DNA from: Candidatus Hydrogenedentota bacterium | GTDB taxonomy: Bacteria; Hydrogenedentota; Hydrogenedentia; Hydrogenedentales; SLHB01 | DNA: 5,235 nt | Assembly: GCA_022706165.1 (NCBI GenBank) | Contig: JAKJDA010000227.1 | Location: 1 to 5,235 of the forward strand | Reading direction: 5' to 3' | Shown here: one piece after another, positions 1-5,235 of the stretch | Numbering within the stretch: the first letter of the stretch is position 1 | How the letters are laid out: the number at the start of each line of letters is the position of its first letter | Notes under the pieces: generated by a model | Seen by the model: the letters and a program-made list of their open reading frames with translations, nothing else | Database searches by the model: none | Told to the model about the DNA's origin: nothing | Made by a program: the position numbers and the translations under genes

Positions 1-175
1 CTTCCCGCCCCGCCAGGGAAAGACGAATGCCCGTGCCAATGTAGCGTTGAATGAAGCGTAGCCGATAGGTCAAAATCAAGTGGGCGCCGAAAAGCAGGCA
101 CAACATGACTGGCCCCCACACAACGCCGTTGACCTTCGTCAAGACGGTCTCCAGCGATGTTAGAACTGTTTCCAT
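1..175 (-). CDS. Sodium:alanine symporter (AGCS) family transporter, N-terminal fragment
   Basis: Reading the minus strand from an ATG at 175-173 gives 58 codons, open to the window edge. The family carries out Na+- (or H+-) coupled uptake of alanine or glycine across the inner membrane. The visible part has a short amphipathic start, then 'VNGVVWGP' (residues 15-22), a first membrane segment (about 19-36) and 'LTYRLRFIQ' (35-43). This order matches the AGCS N-terminus, where a V/I-W-G-P motif precedes the first helix and an R-x-R-F-I-Q stretch follows it. A purine-rich AGGGGG lies 8 bases upstream of the ATG and supports this start. The gene is divergent from cmk with a 100-base gap. Most of the protein lies outside the window, so substrate and completeness cannot be judged. 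The family call rests on about 40 residues. Confidence 0.75.
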   Translation of the reverse strand, partial: METVLTSLETVLTKVNGVVWGPVMLCLLFGAHLILTYRLRFIQRYIGTGIRLSLAGRE

Positions 176-275
176 GTAAGGAGCCCCCTGTTGGCTGCGA
201 GGATTGTGCCGACGACGCGCGGGGATGTCAAGGGCCGCATCGGAACGGAACGGCGCGTGGCCCTCGGGAGATTCT
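176..275. other. Divergent intergenic region (transporter / cmk)
   Basis: This 100-base GC-rich spacer must hold the 5' signals of both divergent genes. The ribosome binding sites are visible: AGGGGG on the minus strand for the transporter, and GGGAG at 266-270 for cmk. I could not find convincing -35/-10 hexamers in either direction. An in-frame TTG at 204 would extend cmk by 24 residues, but the extension (MCRRRAGMSRAASERNG...) looks like translated non-coding sequence and lies before the conserved domain. Confidence 0.5.
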
Positions 276-965
276 ATGGAGCCCATCACGGAAATTGTGG
301 CGATCGACGGCCCGGCCGGCGCCGGAAAAAGCACGGTTGCGCGGCGCGTGGCCGATGCGCTGGGGTATGCCTTTTTGGACACCGGGGCAATGTACCGCGC
401 GTCGACATGGTGGGCGCTGCGCCAGGGCGTGAACCTTGAGGACCCGGGCGCGCTGGCCGCCGCGACGCGCGAGATGCCGTTGGAACTGCGCGATGCCGAC
501 AACGGACTGCAGGTATTCGTGGGCGACCACGACATTACAAAGGCCATCCGCACGCCCGAGGTCACGCGCGAAATATATCGTCTCGACCAAGTGCCCCAGG
601 TCCGCGAACACCTCGTCGCATTGCAGCGGCAATACGGGGCGCGCCGCCCAACAGTCGCCGAAGGCCGCGACATGGGCACGGTGGTTTTTCCTGCGGCCAA
701 ATGCAAGGTCTTCCTCGATGCCTCGCTCGACGAACGCTCCCGGCGCCGTTTGGCCGAATTGCAGGCCCGCGGCATCGCCGTCGATTTCGAATCCCTCCGC
801 GCGGAGATTCACGAGCGCGACGAGAAAACCCGCTCCCGGGCCGTGGCGCCATTACGCCGCGCCGCGGACGCTATCCTGGTGGACACGACGCACATGACTA
901 TCGATCAGGCTGTCGAGACGATCGCGGCCTTGGCCCACGCCGCCCTGAATGCCAAAAATAATTGA
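276..965 (+). CDS. cmk: Cytidylate kinase (CMP/dCMP kinase)
   Basis: This 229-residue cytosolic enzyme transfers phosphate from ATP to CMP or dCMP, supplying CDP/dCDP for nucleic acid and lipid synthesis. The length is usual for the short bacterial form. A P-loop, GPAGAGKST, is at residues 12-20. The NMP-binding segment FLDTGAMYR is at 33-41, IRTPEV at 91-96, PQVR at 107-110, and the strongly conserved EGRDMGTVVFP at 129-139. The lid/C-terminal segment ERDEKTRSRAVAPL is at 180-193. The ATG at 276 is chosen because GGGAG sits 5 bases upstream and residue numbering then matches E. coli Cmk without gaps through residue 193. By that alignment, two positions that contact CMP in E. coli differ: Ser101 is Tyr101 and Asp185 is Thr185. 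Arg110, Arg131, Asp132, Arg181 and Arg188 are kept. The usual downstream partner rpsA is absent; a hydrolase gene follows after 111 bases. Family assignment is very secure; strict CMP specificity is less so. Confidence 0.96.
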   Translation: MEPITEIVAIDGPAGAGKSTVARRVADALGYAFLDTGAMYRASTWWALRQGVNLEDPGALAAATREMPLELRDADNGLQVFVGDHDITKAIRTPEVTREIYRLDQVPQVREHLVALQRQYGARRPTVAEGRDMGTVVFPAAKCKVFLDASLDERSRRRLAELQARGIAVDFESLRAEIHERDEKTRSRAVAPLRRAADAILVDTTHMTIDQAVETIAALAHAALNAKNN

Positions 966-990
966 TTTTTTGGTGGCGTTTAAGGCAATA

Positions 991-1020
991 TTTATATATG
1001 CGGCATGATTAACCTATAAA
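991..1020 (+). promoter_or_regulatory. Possible sigma70-like promoter for the cyclase-glgC pair
   Basis: The 111-base gap after cmk contains an AT-rich patch that stands out from GC-rich surroundings. Within it, TTTATA (991-996, 4 of 6 to TTGACA) is 18 bases from TATAAA (1015-1020, 5 of 6 to TATAAT). This would start transcription near 1027 and leave a leader of about 50 bases. A short GCGG/CCGC hairpin (1028-1040) lies in that leader. No terminator with a T-run follows cmk, so read-through from cmk is also possible. AT-rich patches yield such matches by chance, so this is only a candidate. Confidence 0.33.
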
Positions 1021-1076
1021 CTGGGATGCGGTGCGTCCGCGTTTGAAGGTCAATCCAAGCGCAAAAGGGGATATGC

Positions 1077-1715
1077 ATGCCTGTGCATTGGGTGGATGTC
1101 ACGATTCCCATGCATCCGAACATGACGGTATGGCCGGGCGATCCGCCTTTTGCGTTCCACCCGTCACGGCGGATTGCCTCGGGCGATAGTTGCAACGTGT
1201 CGACGCTGACCTGCGGTACGCACATCGGCACGCACATCGACGCGCCGTGGCATTTCGAGGACTCGGGCTCCCGCTTGGACGCTGTCGATACGTCGATCTT
1301 TTTCGGGCCGGCCACCGTGATATCCCTGCCCGATCTCAAGATTATCACCGCGAACGATTTGCCCGTCGCTCCGTTGCCCCCTCGGGTGCTGTTCAAGACC
1401 CGCAACTCCCATTTCCCCGTGGACGGCCCGTTTCGGACCGATTACACGGCGTTGTCTCCATGCGCCGCGCAACGTCTGGCGGATGATTCGGTTCGTTTAG
1501 TTGGTGTAGACTACCTGTCGGTGGCGCCCTATAAGCAGGTTGGACAGGACACCCACCATATTCTGCTGCGCCGCAACATCCTCGTGGTTGAAGGACTGCT
1601 GCTCGACCGGGTCAAGCCGGGCGAGTGCTTATTTACGGCGCTCCCGCTGGCACTGAGGGGAGCTGATGGCGCGCCGTGCCGCGCATTCGTCGGATGGGAA
1701 GAGAGGAACGCGTGA
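1077..1715 (+). CDS. Cyclase / kynurenine formamidase-like metal-dependent hydrolase
   Basis: This 212-residue protein belongs to the cyclase superfamily (Pfam Cyclase; KynB-like), which are small cytosolic Zn- or Mn-dependent amidohydrolases. KynB members, about 207-209 residues long, hydrolyse N-formylkynurenine; others act on different amides or lactones. The fold signatures appear in order: VWPGDPP (18-24), the metal-binding H49-x-G-T-H53-x-D55-A-P-x-H59, GVDYLSVAP (143-151), a histidine pair at 160-161, VVEGLLL with Glu172, and ALPLALRGADGAPCRAF (188-204). All expected metal and catalytic positions look intact. AAGGGG at 1065-1070 lies 6 bases before the ATG. An ATG at 1073 is in another frame and does not read into the family. 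The TGA stop overlaps the glgC GTG by 4 bases, so the two are probably translated in a coupled way. No other kynurenine-pathway gene is visible, so I do not assign kynB; the substrate is unknown. Confidence 0.88.
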   Translation: MPVHWVDVTIPMHPNMTVWPGDPPFAFHPSRRIASGDSCNVSTLTCGTHIGTHIDAPWHFEDSGSRLDAVDTSIFFGPATVISLPDLKIITANDLPVAPLPPRVLFKTRNSHFPVDGPFRTDYTALSPCAAQRLADDSVRLVGVDYLSVAPYKQVGQDTHHILLRRNILVVEGLLLDRVKPGECLFTALPLALRGADGAPCRAFVGWEERNA

Positions 1716-3028
1716 CGAACCCCGAATCCATGAAAAACGTGTTGGCGGTGGTCCTTGCCGGCGGAGTGGGGGAACGCCTGCATCCCCTGACGCGCCACGA
1801 CGCGAAGCCGGCGGTTCCCTTTGGCGGCATGTATCGCATCATCGACTTCACGCTTTCCAACTGCATCAACTCGCAATGCCGCAAGGTGCAGGTGATCGTC
1901 CAATACAAATCCCTTTCCTTGTCGCGCCACATTCGCGGCGGCTGGAACATCAACCATCCGGAATACGACGACTTCGTCGAAGTGCTGGCGCCGCAACAAC
2001 GCGTTGGCGACACCTGGTATCTCGGCACGGCCGATGCCATTTACCAGAACCTGTATTCGGTCGAGGCGGAAAACCCCGAACAGGTCATCATCCTGTCCGG
2101 CGATCATCTGTACAAGATGAATTACCGGAAAATGCTCGCGTTTCATCGCCGCGTCGGGGCCGACATGACGGTGGCCGCCATCGAAACGCCTCTTCAAGAG
2201 GCCTCCCGCTTCGGCGTGCTTGAAATCGACACAGAAACCCGCGTCATTGGCTTCGAGGAAAAACCCAAACATCCGCATCCCGTGCCCCAGAATCCCGGGA
2301 TTGCCCTTGCCAGCATGGGCATCTACATTTTCAACACCAACGTCCTGCGGGAAGCGCTGTTCGAAGACGCCCGCCAGACGGATTCCTCCCACGATTTCGG
2401 CAAGGACATCATCCCGCGTCTCATCAAAACCCACCGCGTGTTCGCGTATATGTTCCAGGACGAGAACAAGAAATCGGCCCGCTACTGGCGCGACGTGGGC
2501 ACGCTCGATTCCTATTGGGAAGCGAATATGGAATTGGTTGCCGTAGACCCTCTCTTCAACCTCTACGACAAGGACTGGCCGGTTCGCACGCGGTTTTCGA
2601 CTTCTCCCCCCGCAAAATTCGTGTTTGGCGATCCCGGCGTGCGCTTCGGCGTGGCGGTGGACTCGATCGTGAGCCCAGGATGCATTCTCAGCGGCGGCAT
2701 GGTGCGCCGAAGCGTCCTGTCGCCCGATGTGCGCATCAACAGCTACTCGCTGGTCGAGGAGTCCATCCTCATGCACGGCGTTCGCGTTGGCCGACACGCC
2801 CGCATCAAACGAGCGATTATCGAGGCCGGCGTATCCATTCCGGAAGGCATCGTCATCGGCCATGATCCCGCCGAGGACGCCCGGAGGTTTCACGTAAGCG
2901 AAAAGGGGATCGTCGTGGTCACGACCGACATGACGTTCACGCCTTCCGCTCCCTCGCCGCAAAACTTTTCCCATGCGCCAATCGACGCGAAAGGGCAATC
3001 GGAGCCTCAGGCTCTTCCTGCAAAGTAG
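1712..3028 (+). CDS. glgC: Glucose-1-phosphate adenylyltransferase (ADP-glucose pyrophosphorylase)
   Basis: GlgC makes ADP-glucose from glucose-1-phosphate and ATP, the committed, allosterically controlled step of bacterial glycogen synthesis. The 438 residues match the usual size (431 in E. coli). The nucleotidyltransferase domain shows LAGGVGERLHPLT (15-27), AKPAVPFGG (31-39), RIIDFTLSNCINS (42-54), GTADAIYQNL (105-114), SGDHLYKMNY (129-138), the sugar-phosphate loop FEEKP with Lys184 (181-185), and YWRDVGT (258-264). From about residue 300 a left-handed beta-helix follows, closing with SIPEGIVIG and DARRFHVSEKGIVVV. The GTG at 1712 is preferred because AGAGGA lies 4 bases upstream and it gives a GTGA overlap with the preceding stop. 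ATG at 1730 has no ribosome binding site but still precedes the domain. The last 30 or so residues are a Pro/Ser/Gln-rich tail. Most E. coli effector-binding residues are replaced (see findings), so control probably differs. Confidence 0.96.
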   Translation: MTNPESMKNVLAVVLAGGVGERLHPLTRHDAKPAVPFGGMYRIIDFTLSNCINSQCRKVQVIVQYKSLSLSRHIRGGWNINHPEYDDFVEVLAPQQRVGDTWYLGTADAIYQNLYSVEAENPEQVIILSGDHLYKMNYRKMLAFHRRVGADMTVAAIETPLQEASRFGVLEIDTETRVIGFEEKPKHPHPVPQNPGIALASMGIYIFNTNVLREALFEDARQTDSSHDFGKDIIPRLIKTHRVFAYMFQDENKKSARYWRDVGTLDSYWEANMELVAVDPLFNLYDKDWPVRTRFSTSPPAKFVFGDPGVRFGVAVDSIVSPGCILSGGMVRRSVLSPDVRINSYSLVEESILMHGVRVGRHARIKRAIIEAGVSIPEGIVIGHDPAEDARRFHVSEKGIVVVTTDMTFTPSAPSPQNFSHAPIDAKGQSEPQALPAK

Positions 3029-3036
3029 CACGGGCA

Positions 3037-3099
3037 AGATCGCTGCGTTGCCCCTGCGGCGCAGATATCAAAGACGGCGCAGCCCGGCGCCTGCGATCT
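3037..3099. repeat. Inverted repeats in the convergent glgC/lysC gap, possible weak terminator
   Basis: Between the stops of glgC (3028) and lysC (3100) lies a repeat-rich stretch. AGATCGC (3037-3043) is the inverse of GCGATCT (3093-3099). Inside these, GGCGC (3076-3080) can pair with GCGCC (3087-3091) around a 6-base loop. CTGCG (3043-3047) can pair with CGCAG (3060-3064). GGCGCAG occurs twice, at 3058-3064 and 3076-3082. The outer right arm overlaps the lysC stop codon. No T-run follows on either strand, so it does not fit a classical intrinsic terminator. A two-way structured end is plausible but unproven. Confidence 0.3.
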
Positions 3100-4402
3100 A
3101 CGGCTTGAACGCGTTGTAGATGGCCCGCACGGCCGTGTCGAGATCGTTCTCTTCCACCCCGATGATGATGTTGTTTTCCGAGGACCCTTGATCGATCACG
3201 CGCAAATTGACCTTTGCATCGGCCAGGGCGACGCATAGACGCGCGGCAACGCCCACATGGCCGGCCATCCCTTGTCCCACAGTCGCAATGATGGCGAGCC
3301 CCGGAGTGAGCGTCACGCGATCGGGTTCGCAAACGCGTTCGATCTCCTTGAGCACGGCGTGACCATGGTTGGCGAGTTCCTCATCCTTGATGATCAACGA
3401 AATGGTGTCGATGCCCGTGGGCATGTGCTCAAAACTAACGCCATGCGCCTCGAGGACGGACAGGACCCGGCGTCCAAATCCGCGTTCCCGGTTCATCAAC
3501 GTTTTCTCGATGTTGATCATCGTGAAGCCTTTCCGCCCCGCGATGCCGCAGACGGGATGAGTGGCTTCACGCTCCGCGACGATCATCGTGCCGGGCGCCT
3601 CGGGCTCCTTGGTGTTGCGGATGTTGATAGGGATGCGCGAAGCGCGCACCGGAAAGATCGCTTCGTCGTGCAGCACGTTTGCGCCCATGTAAGAAAGCTC
3701 GCGCAATTCGCGGTAGGTCACCTCGTCAATATGCTTGGCGTCCGGAACGATGCGCGGATCCGCCATGAGAAAACCCGAGACATCCGTCCAATTCTCATAC
3801 AAGACCGAGTTCGAGGCGCGCGCCACGATCGCCCCGGTCACGTCGCTCCCGCCGCGCGAAAATGTCTTGATACGGCCATCGGGCGTCGCCCCGTAAAACC
3901 CCGGTATCACAAAAAGACCGGGGCCCTTGAGAGCCTCCCCGAGCAAGACGTAGGTCCGCGGATCCAAGACGCCCTCTTCATCGAACTTGATATAGTCCGC
4001 CGGGTCCACGAACGCAGCCCCCAACAGCCCGGCCATGAGACGTCCGCTCAGGTACTCGCCGCGCGACGCCATAAAATCAGGTTCGGGATGGGAGAGCCCG
4101 CCGGCGGCGATTTCCTCCAGCAAACGCTCGATGTCAAAAGGCTGATTCAACTCCTGCGCCAGCTGCATAAAGCGTTCGGCAATCATGCCTCGGGGCTGGG
4201 AGGGATCAAGCCCCTGCTGGCTCATGCCGTGCCACAAATAGAGGAGATCGGTGATTTTCTTGTCGTCCGGGGAACGTTTGCCGGGAGCCGATGGCACGAT
4301 AAAACGCCGCTCCGCCTTGGCTCGAACAATCGCTGCAACGGCGCGAAAACAACTCGCATCCGCCAACGAAGTGCCGCCGAATTTGCAGGTGATGCTGTCC
4401 AT
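3098..4402 (-). CDS. lysC: Aspartate kinase, monofunctional
   Basis: This 434-residue cytosolic enzyme phosphorylates L-aspartate with ATP, the first step toward lysine, threonine, methionine and diaminopimelate. The kinase domain shows KFGGTS (7-12), VPSAPGKR (36-43), SRGEYLSGRLMA (113-124), FSRGGSDVTGA (181-191), NWTDVSGFLMADPRIVPDA (204-222), GANVLH (240-245) and PINIRNT (258-264). Two ACT regulatory domains follow, about 285-365 (GRKGFTMINIEK, SFEHMPTGIDTISLI) and 370-434 (IIATVGQGMAGHVGVAA, QGSSENNIIIGV). Such domains normally bind lysine and/or threonine for feedback inhibition. There is no homoserine dehydrogenase fusion. The start is set by KFGGTS and by GAGGAG only 3 bases before the ATG, a tight spacing. 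The frame stays open upstream into rseP, but that extension is a shadow of the other gene. It lies 83 bases downstream of rseP on the same strand, so co-transcription is likely. Subtype resembles clostridial and Bacteroidetes enzymes, from memory. Confidence 0.96.
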   Translation of the reverse strand: MDSITCKFGGTSLADASCFRAVAAIVRAKAERRFIVPSAPGKRSPDDKKITDLLYLWHGMSQQGLDPSQPRGMIAERFMQLAQELNQPFDIERLLEEIAAGGLSHPEPDFMASRGEYLSGRLMAGLLGAAFVDPADYIKFDEEGVLDPRTYVLLGEALKGPGLFVIPGFYGATPDGRIKTFSRGGSDVTGAIVARASNSVLYENWTDVSGFLMADPRIVPDAKHIDEVTYRELRELSYMGANVLHDEAIFPVRASRIPINIRNTKEPEAPGTMIVAEREATHPVCGIAGRKGFTMINIEKTLMNRERGFGRRVLSVLEAHGVSFEHMPTGIDTISLIIKDEELANHGHAVLKEIERVCEPDRVTLTPGLAIIATVGQGMAGHVGVAARLCVALADAKVNLRVIDQGSSENNIIIGVEENDLDTAVRAIYNAFKP

Positions 4403-4457
4403 GGTCTCCTCGCTTCTCTGTTTCGATTCGTTGTCGTTCGCTTTTCCGATGGCATCG

Positions 4458-4476
4458 ACGCGCGGGAACGCGCCGT
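4458..4476 (-). other. GC-rich hairpin between rseP and lysC
   Basis: On the minus strand, GCGCG and CGCGC (plus positions 4469-4473 and 4460-4464) form a 5-base-pair stem with a TTCC tetraloop. Two more pairs can form beyond a single bulged base. It lies about 10 bases after the rseP stop and about 55 before the lysC start. No T-run follows, so it is not a standard terminator. It could mark an RNA-processing or 3' stabilising structure in a rseP-lysC transcript, or be chance in GC-rich DNA. The gap is too short for a lysine riboswitch. Confidence 0.3.
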
Positions 4477-4485
4477 GAGACAAGT

Positions 4486-5235
4486 CTATTGTTGCAGACG
4501 GTTGGTGACGATACGCACGAGATCGTTGTAGGTGACGTACAAAATCAACGCCACGATCAGCACCAAGCCCGCTTGCTGCACCCATTCCTGGATTCTGAGA
4601 CTCACGGGCTTCCGGCGCACGCCTTCGATGGCCAAAAACACGAGTTGTCCTCCGTCCAGCACGGGCAAGGGCAACAGATTGAAGACGCATAGGTTGACGC
4701 TGATGAAAGCGGTCATTTCCAGCAGCCACGTATATCCCATGCGCGCGGCGCCGGTGGTCGCCTGATAGATCAGGACGGGGCCGCCGAGTTCCTTGGGCGT
4801 CACGTTTCCGGTCGTCAGGCCGATCAACGTCTCCATGGTCACGCTCAATGCGCGAATGCCGCGCGCGAACGCCTCGGGAACGACCTGCGCGGGAGGAACG
4901 CGCTGATACGTCATCTTCGTGTCCCATTCCATGCCCACCGCGCGCACTTCGTCAATGGCAACGACAACCTGTTTGGTCTCGCCTTTGCGAAGCAGCCCGA
5001 ACCAGACATCGGGACGCTTGATCGTCAACGTAACGGTTTGTCCGGGGCGGTCCTTTTCATAGCCGCGCAACAGAACGGGCGTCGCGGGTTGGCCATCAAT
5101 CGCCACGACGACGTCTCCAGCCCGCAAATCCGTCTTCTCCTTCATGTCCGGAGTAGTGCCCAGTACGGTAAGGGGAGCGTCTTGGGATTTCTCCATTTCC
5201 TCATCGAGCCAAGGAAAAAACCGGACTCCTTTCAT
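4486..5235 (-). CDS. rseP: RseP-type site-2 zinc metalloprotease, C-terminal part
   Basis: The visible 249 residues form the C-terminal part of an inner-membrane intramembrane protease (M50B family). RseP cleaves anti-sigma factors such as RseA within the membrane during envelope stress and removes leftover signal peptides. A PDZ domain spans about residues 22-75 of this fragment, with the core LRAGDVVVAIDGQP at 37-50. A linker leads to GGPVLIYQAT (151-160), then a membrane segment (about 170-188) with the conserved NLLPLPVLDGG (186-196), whose Asp194 is the expected third zinc ligand. A last membrane helix (222-236) is followed by the conserved YNDLVRI. The HEXXH zinc motif and first helices lie beyond the window. 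The ATG at the very edge (5235-5233) is almost certainly an internal methionine. The TAG stop is at 4488-4486. lysC follows in the same direction after 83 bases. Confidence 0.92.
   Translation of the reverse strand: MKGVRFFPWLDEEMEKSQDAPLTVLGTTPDMKEKTDLRAGDVVVAIDGQPATPVLLRGYEKDRPGQTVTLTIKRPDVWFGLLRKGETKQVVVAIDEVRAVGMEWDTKMTYQRVPPAQVVPEAFARGIRALSVTMETLIGLTTGNVTPKELGGPVLIYQATTGAARMGYTWLLEMTAFISVNLCVFNLLPLPVLDGGQLVFLAIEGVRRKPVSLRIQEWVQQAGLVLIVALILYVTYNDLVRIVTNRLQQ

Noticed and set aside
204..275. TTG start at 204 for cytidylate kinase
   Set aside because: The added 24 residues are Arg-rich with no family match, while the ATG at 276 has a good ribosome binding site and gives gap-free numbering with E. 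coli Cmk.
228..812. Open frame of 194 codons on the minus strand opposite cmk
   Set aside because: It is antisense to a clear cytidylate kinase and has no recognisable motif, and its upstream sequence shows no convincing ribosome binding site.
1529..3037. Long open frame of 502 codons on the minus strand opposite glgC
   Set aside because: It lies wholly antisense to glgC and the end of the cyclase gene, has a composition rich in His, Arg, Val and Asp typical of an antisense shadow of GC-rich coding DNA, and shows no motif I recognise. GlgC motifs on the plus strand are unambiguous.
4403..4485. Lysine riboswitch upstream of lysC
   Set aside because: Only 83 bases separate lysC from rseP, too short for the roughly 170-base lysine aptamer, and I do not see its conserved pattern.
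3257..4531. Open frame of 424 codons on the plus strand opposite lysC
   Set aside because: It is the antisense shadow of aspartate kinase. It is Arg/His-rich, has no recognised domain, and runs past the lysC start into the rseP gene.
4403..4927. N-terminal extension of aspartate kinase to a 609-residue protein
   Set aside because: The upstream 175 codons are a shadow frame of the same-strand rseP gene. KFGGTS must lie near the N-terminus in this family, and the ATG at 4402 with GAGGAG fits.

Overview
This is an ordinary chromosomal window from a GC-rich bacterium (about 60% G+C by eye) with compact gene spacing. I see no mobile element, CRISPR array, tRNA or rRNA. Six protein-coding genes are supported, two of them cut by the window edges. 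The cytidylate kinase (an 'EIYRLDQ' segment) and GlgC ('WYLGTADAIYQNLYS') resemble, from memory, planctomycete/PVC-like or Hydrogenedentes-like proteins. The aspartate kinase is of the type I remember from Clostridia and Bacteroidetes. An uncultured deep-branching, planctomycete-like bacterium is my best guess, but this is inference.

Layout: (1) positions 1-175, minus strand, the first 58 codons of a sodium:alanine symporter (AGCS) family transporter. (2) A 100-base divergent gap. (3) 276-965, plus strand, cytidylate kinase (cmk). (4) An AT-rich gap with a possible promoter. (5) 1077-1715, plus strand, a metal-dependent cyclase/kynurenine-formamidase-like hydrolase, whose stop codon overlaps by 4 bases the GTG start of (6) 1712-3028, glucose-1-phosphate adenylyltransferase (glgC). 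(7) A short convergent gap with inverted repeats. (8) 3098-4402, minus strand, monofunctional aspartate kinase (lysC). (9) 4486-5235, minus strand, the C-terminal part of an RseP-type site-2 protease, upstream of lysC in the same direction.

The genes are mostly core metabolism: CTP supply (cmk), the committed step of glycogen synthesis (glgC), entry to the Lys/Thr/Met pathway (lysC), regulated intramembrane proteolysis (rseP) and amino-acid uptake (AGCS). Two pairs look co-transcribed: cyclase-glgC by overlap, and rseP-lysC by direction and an 83-base gap.

I do not see a new multi-gene system. The observations most worth a second look are at residue level. The CMP kinase lacks two residues that contact CMP in the E. 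coli enzyme. GlgC lacks nearly all residues that bind fructose-1,6-bisphosphate and AMP in E. coli GlgC. The tight coupling of a formamidase-like hydrolase to glgC is also unexplained.
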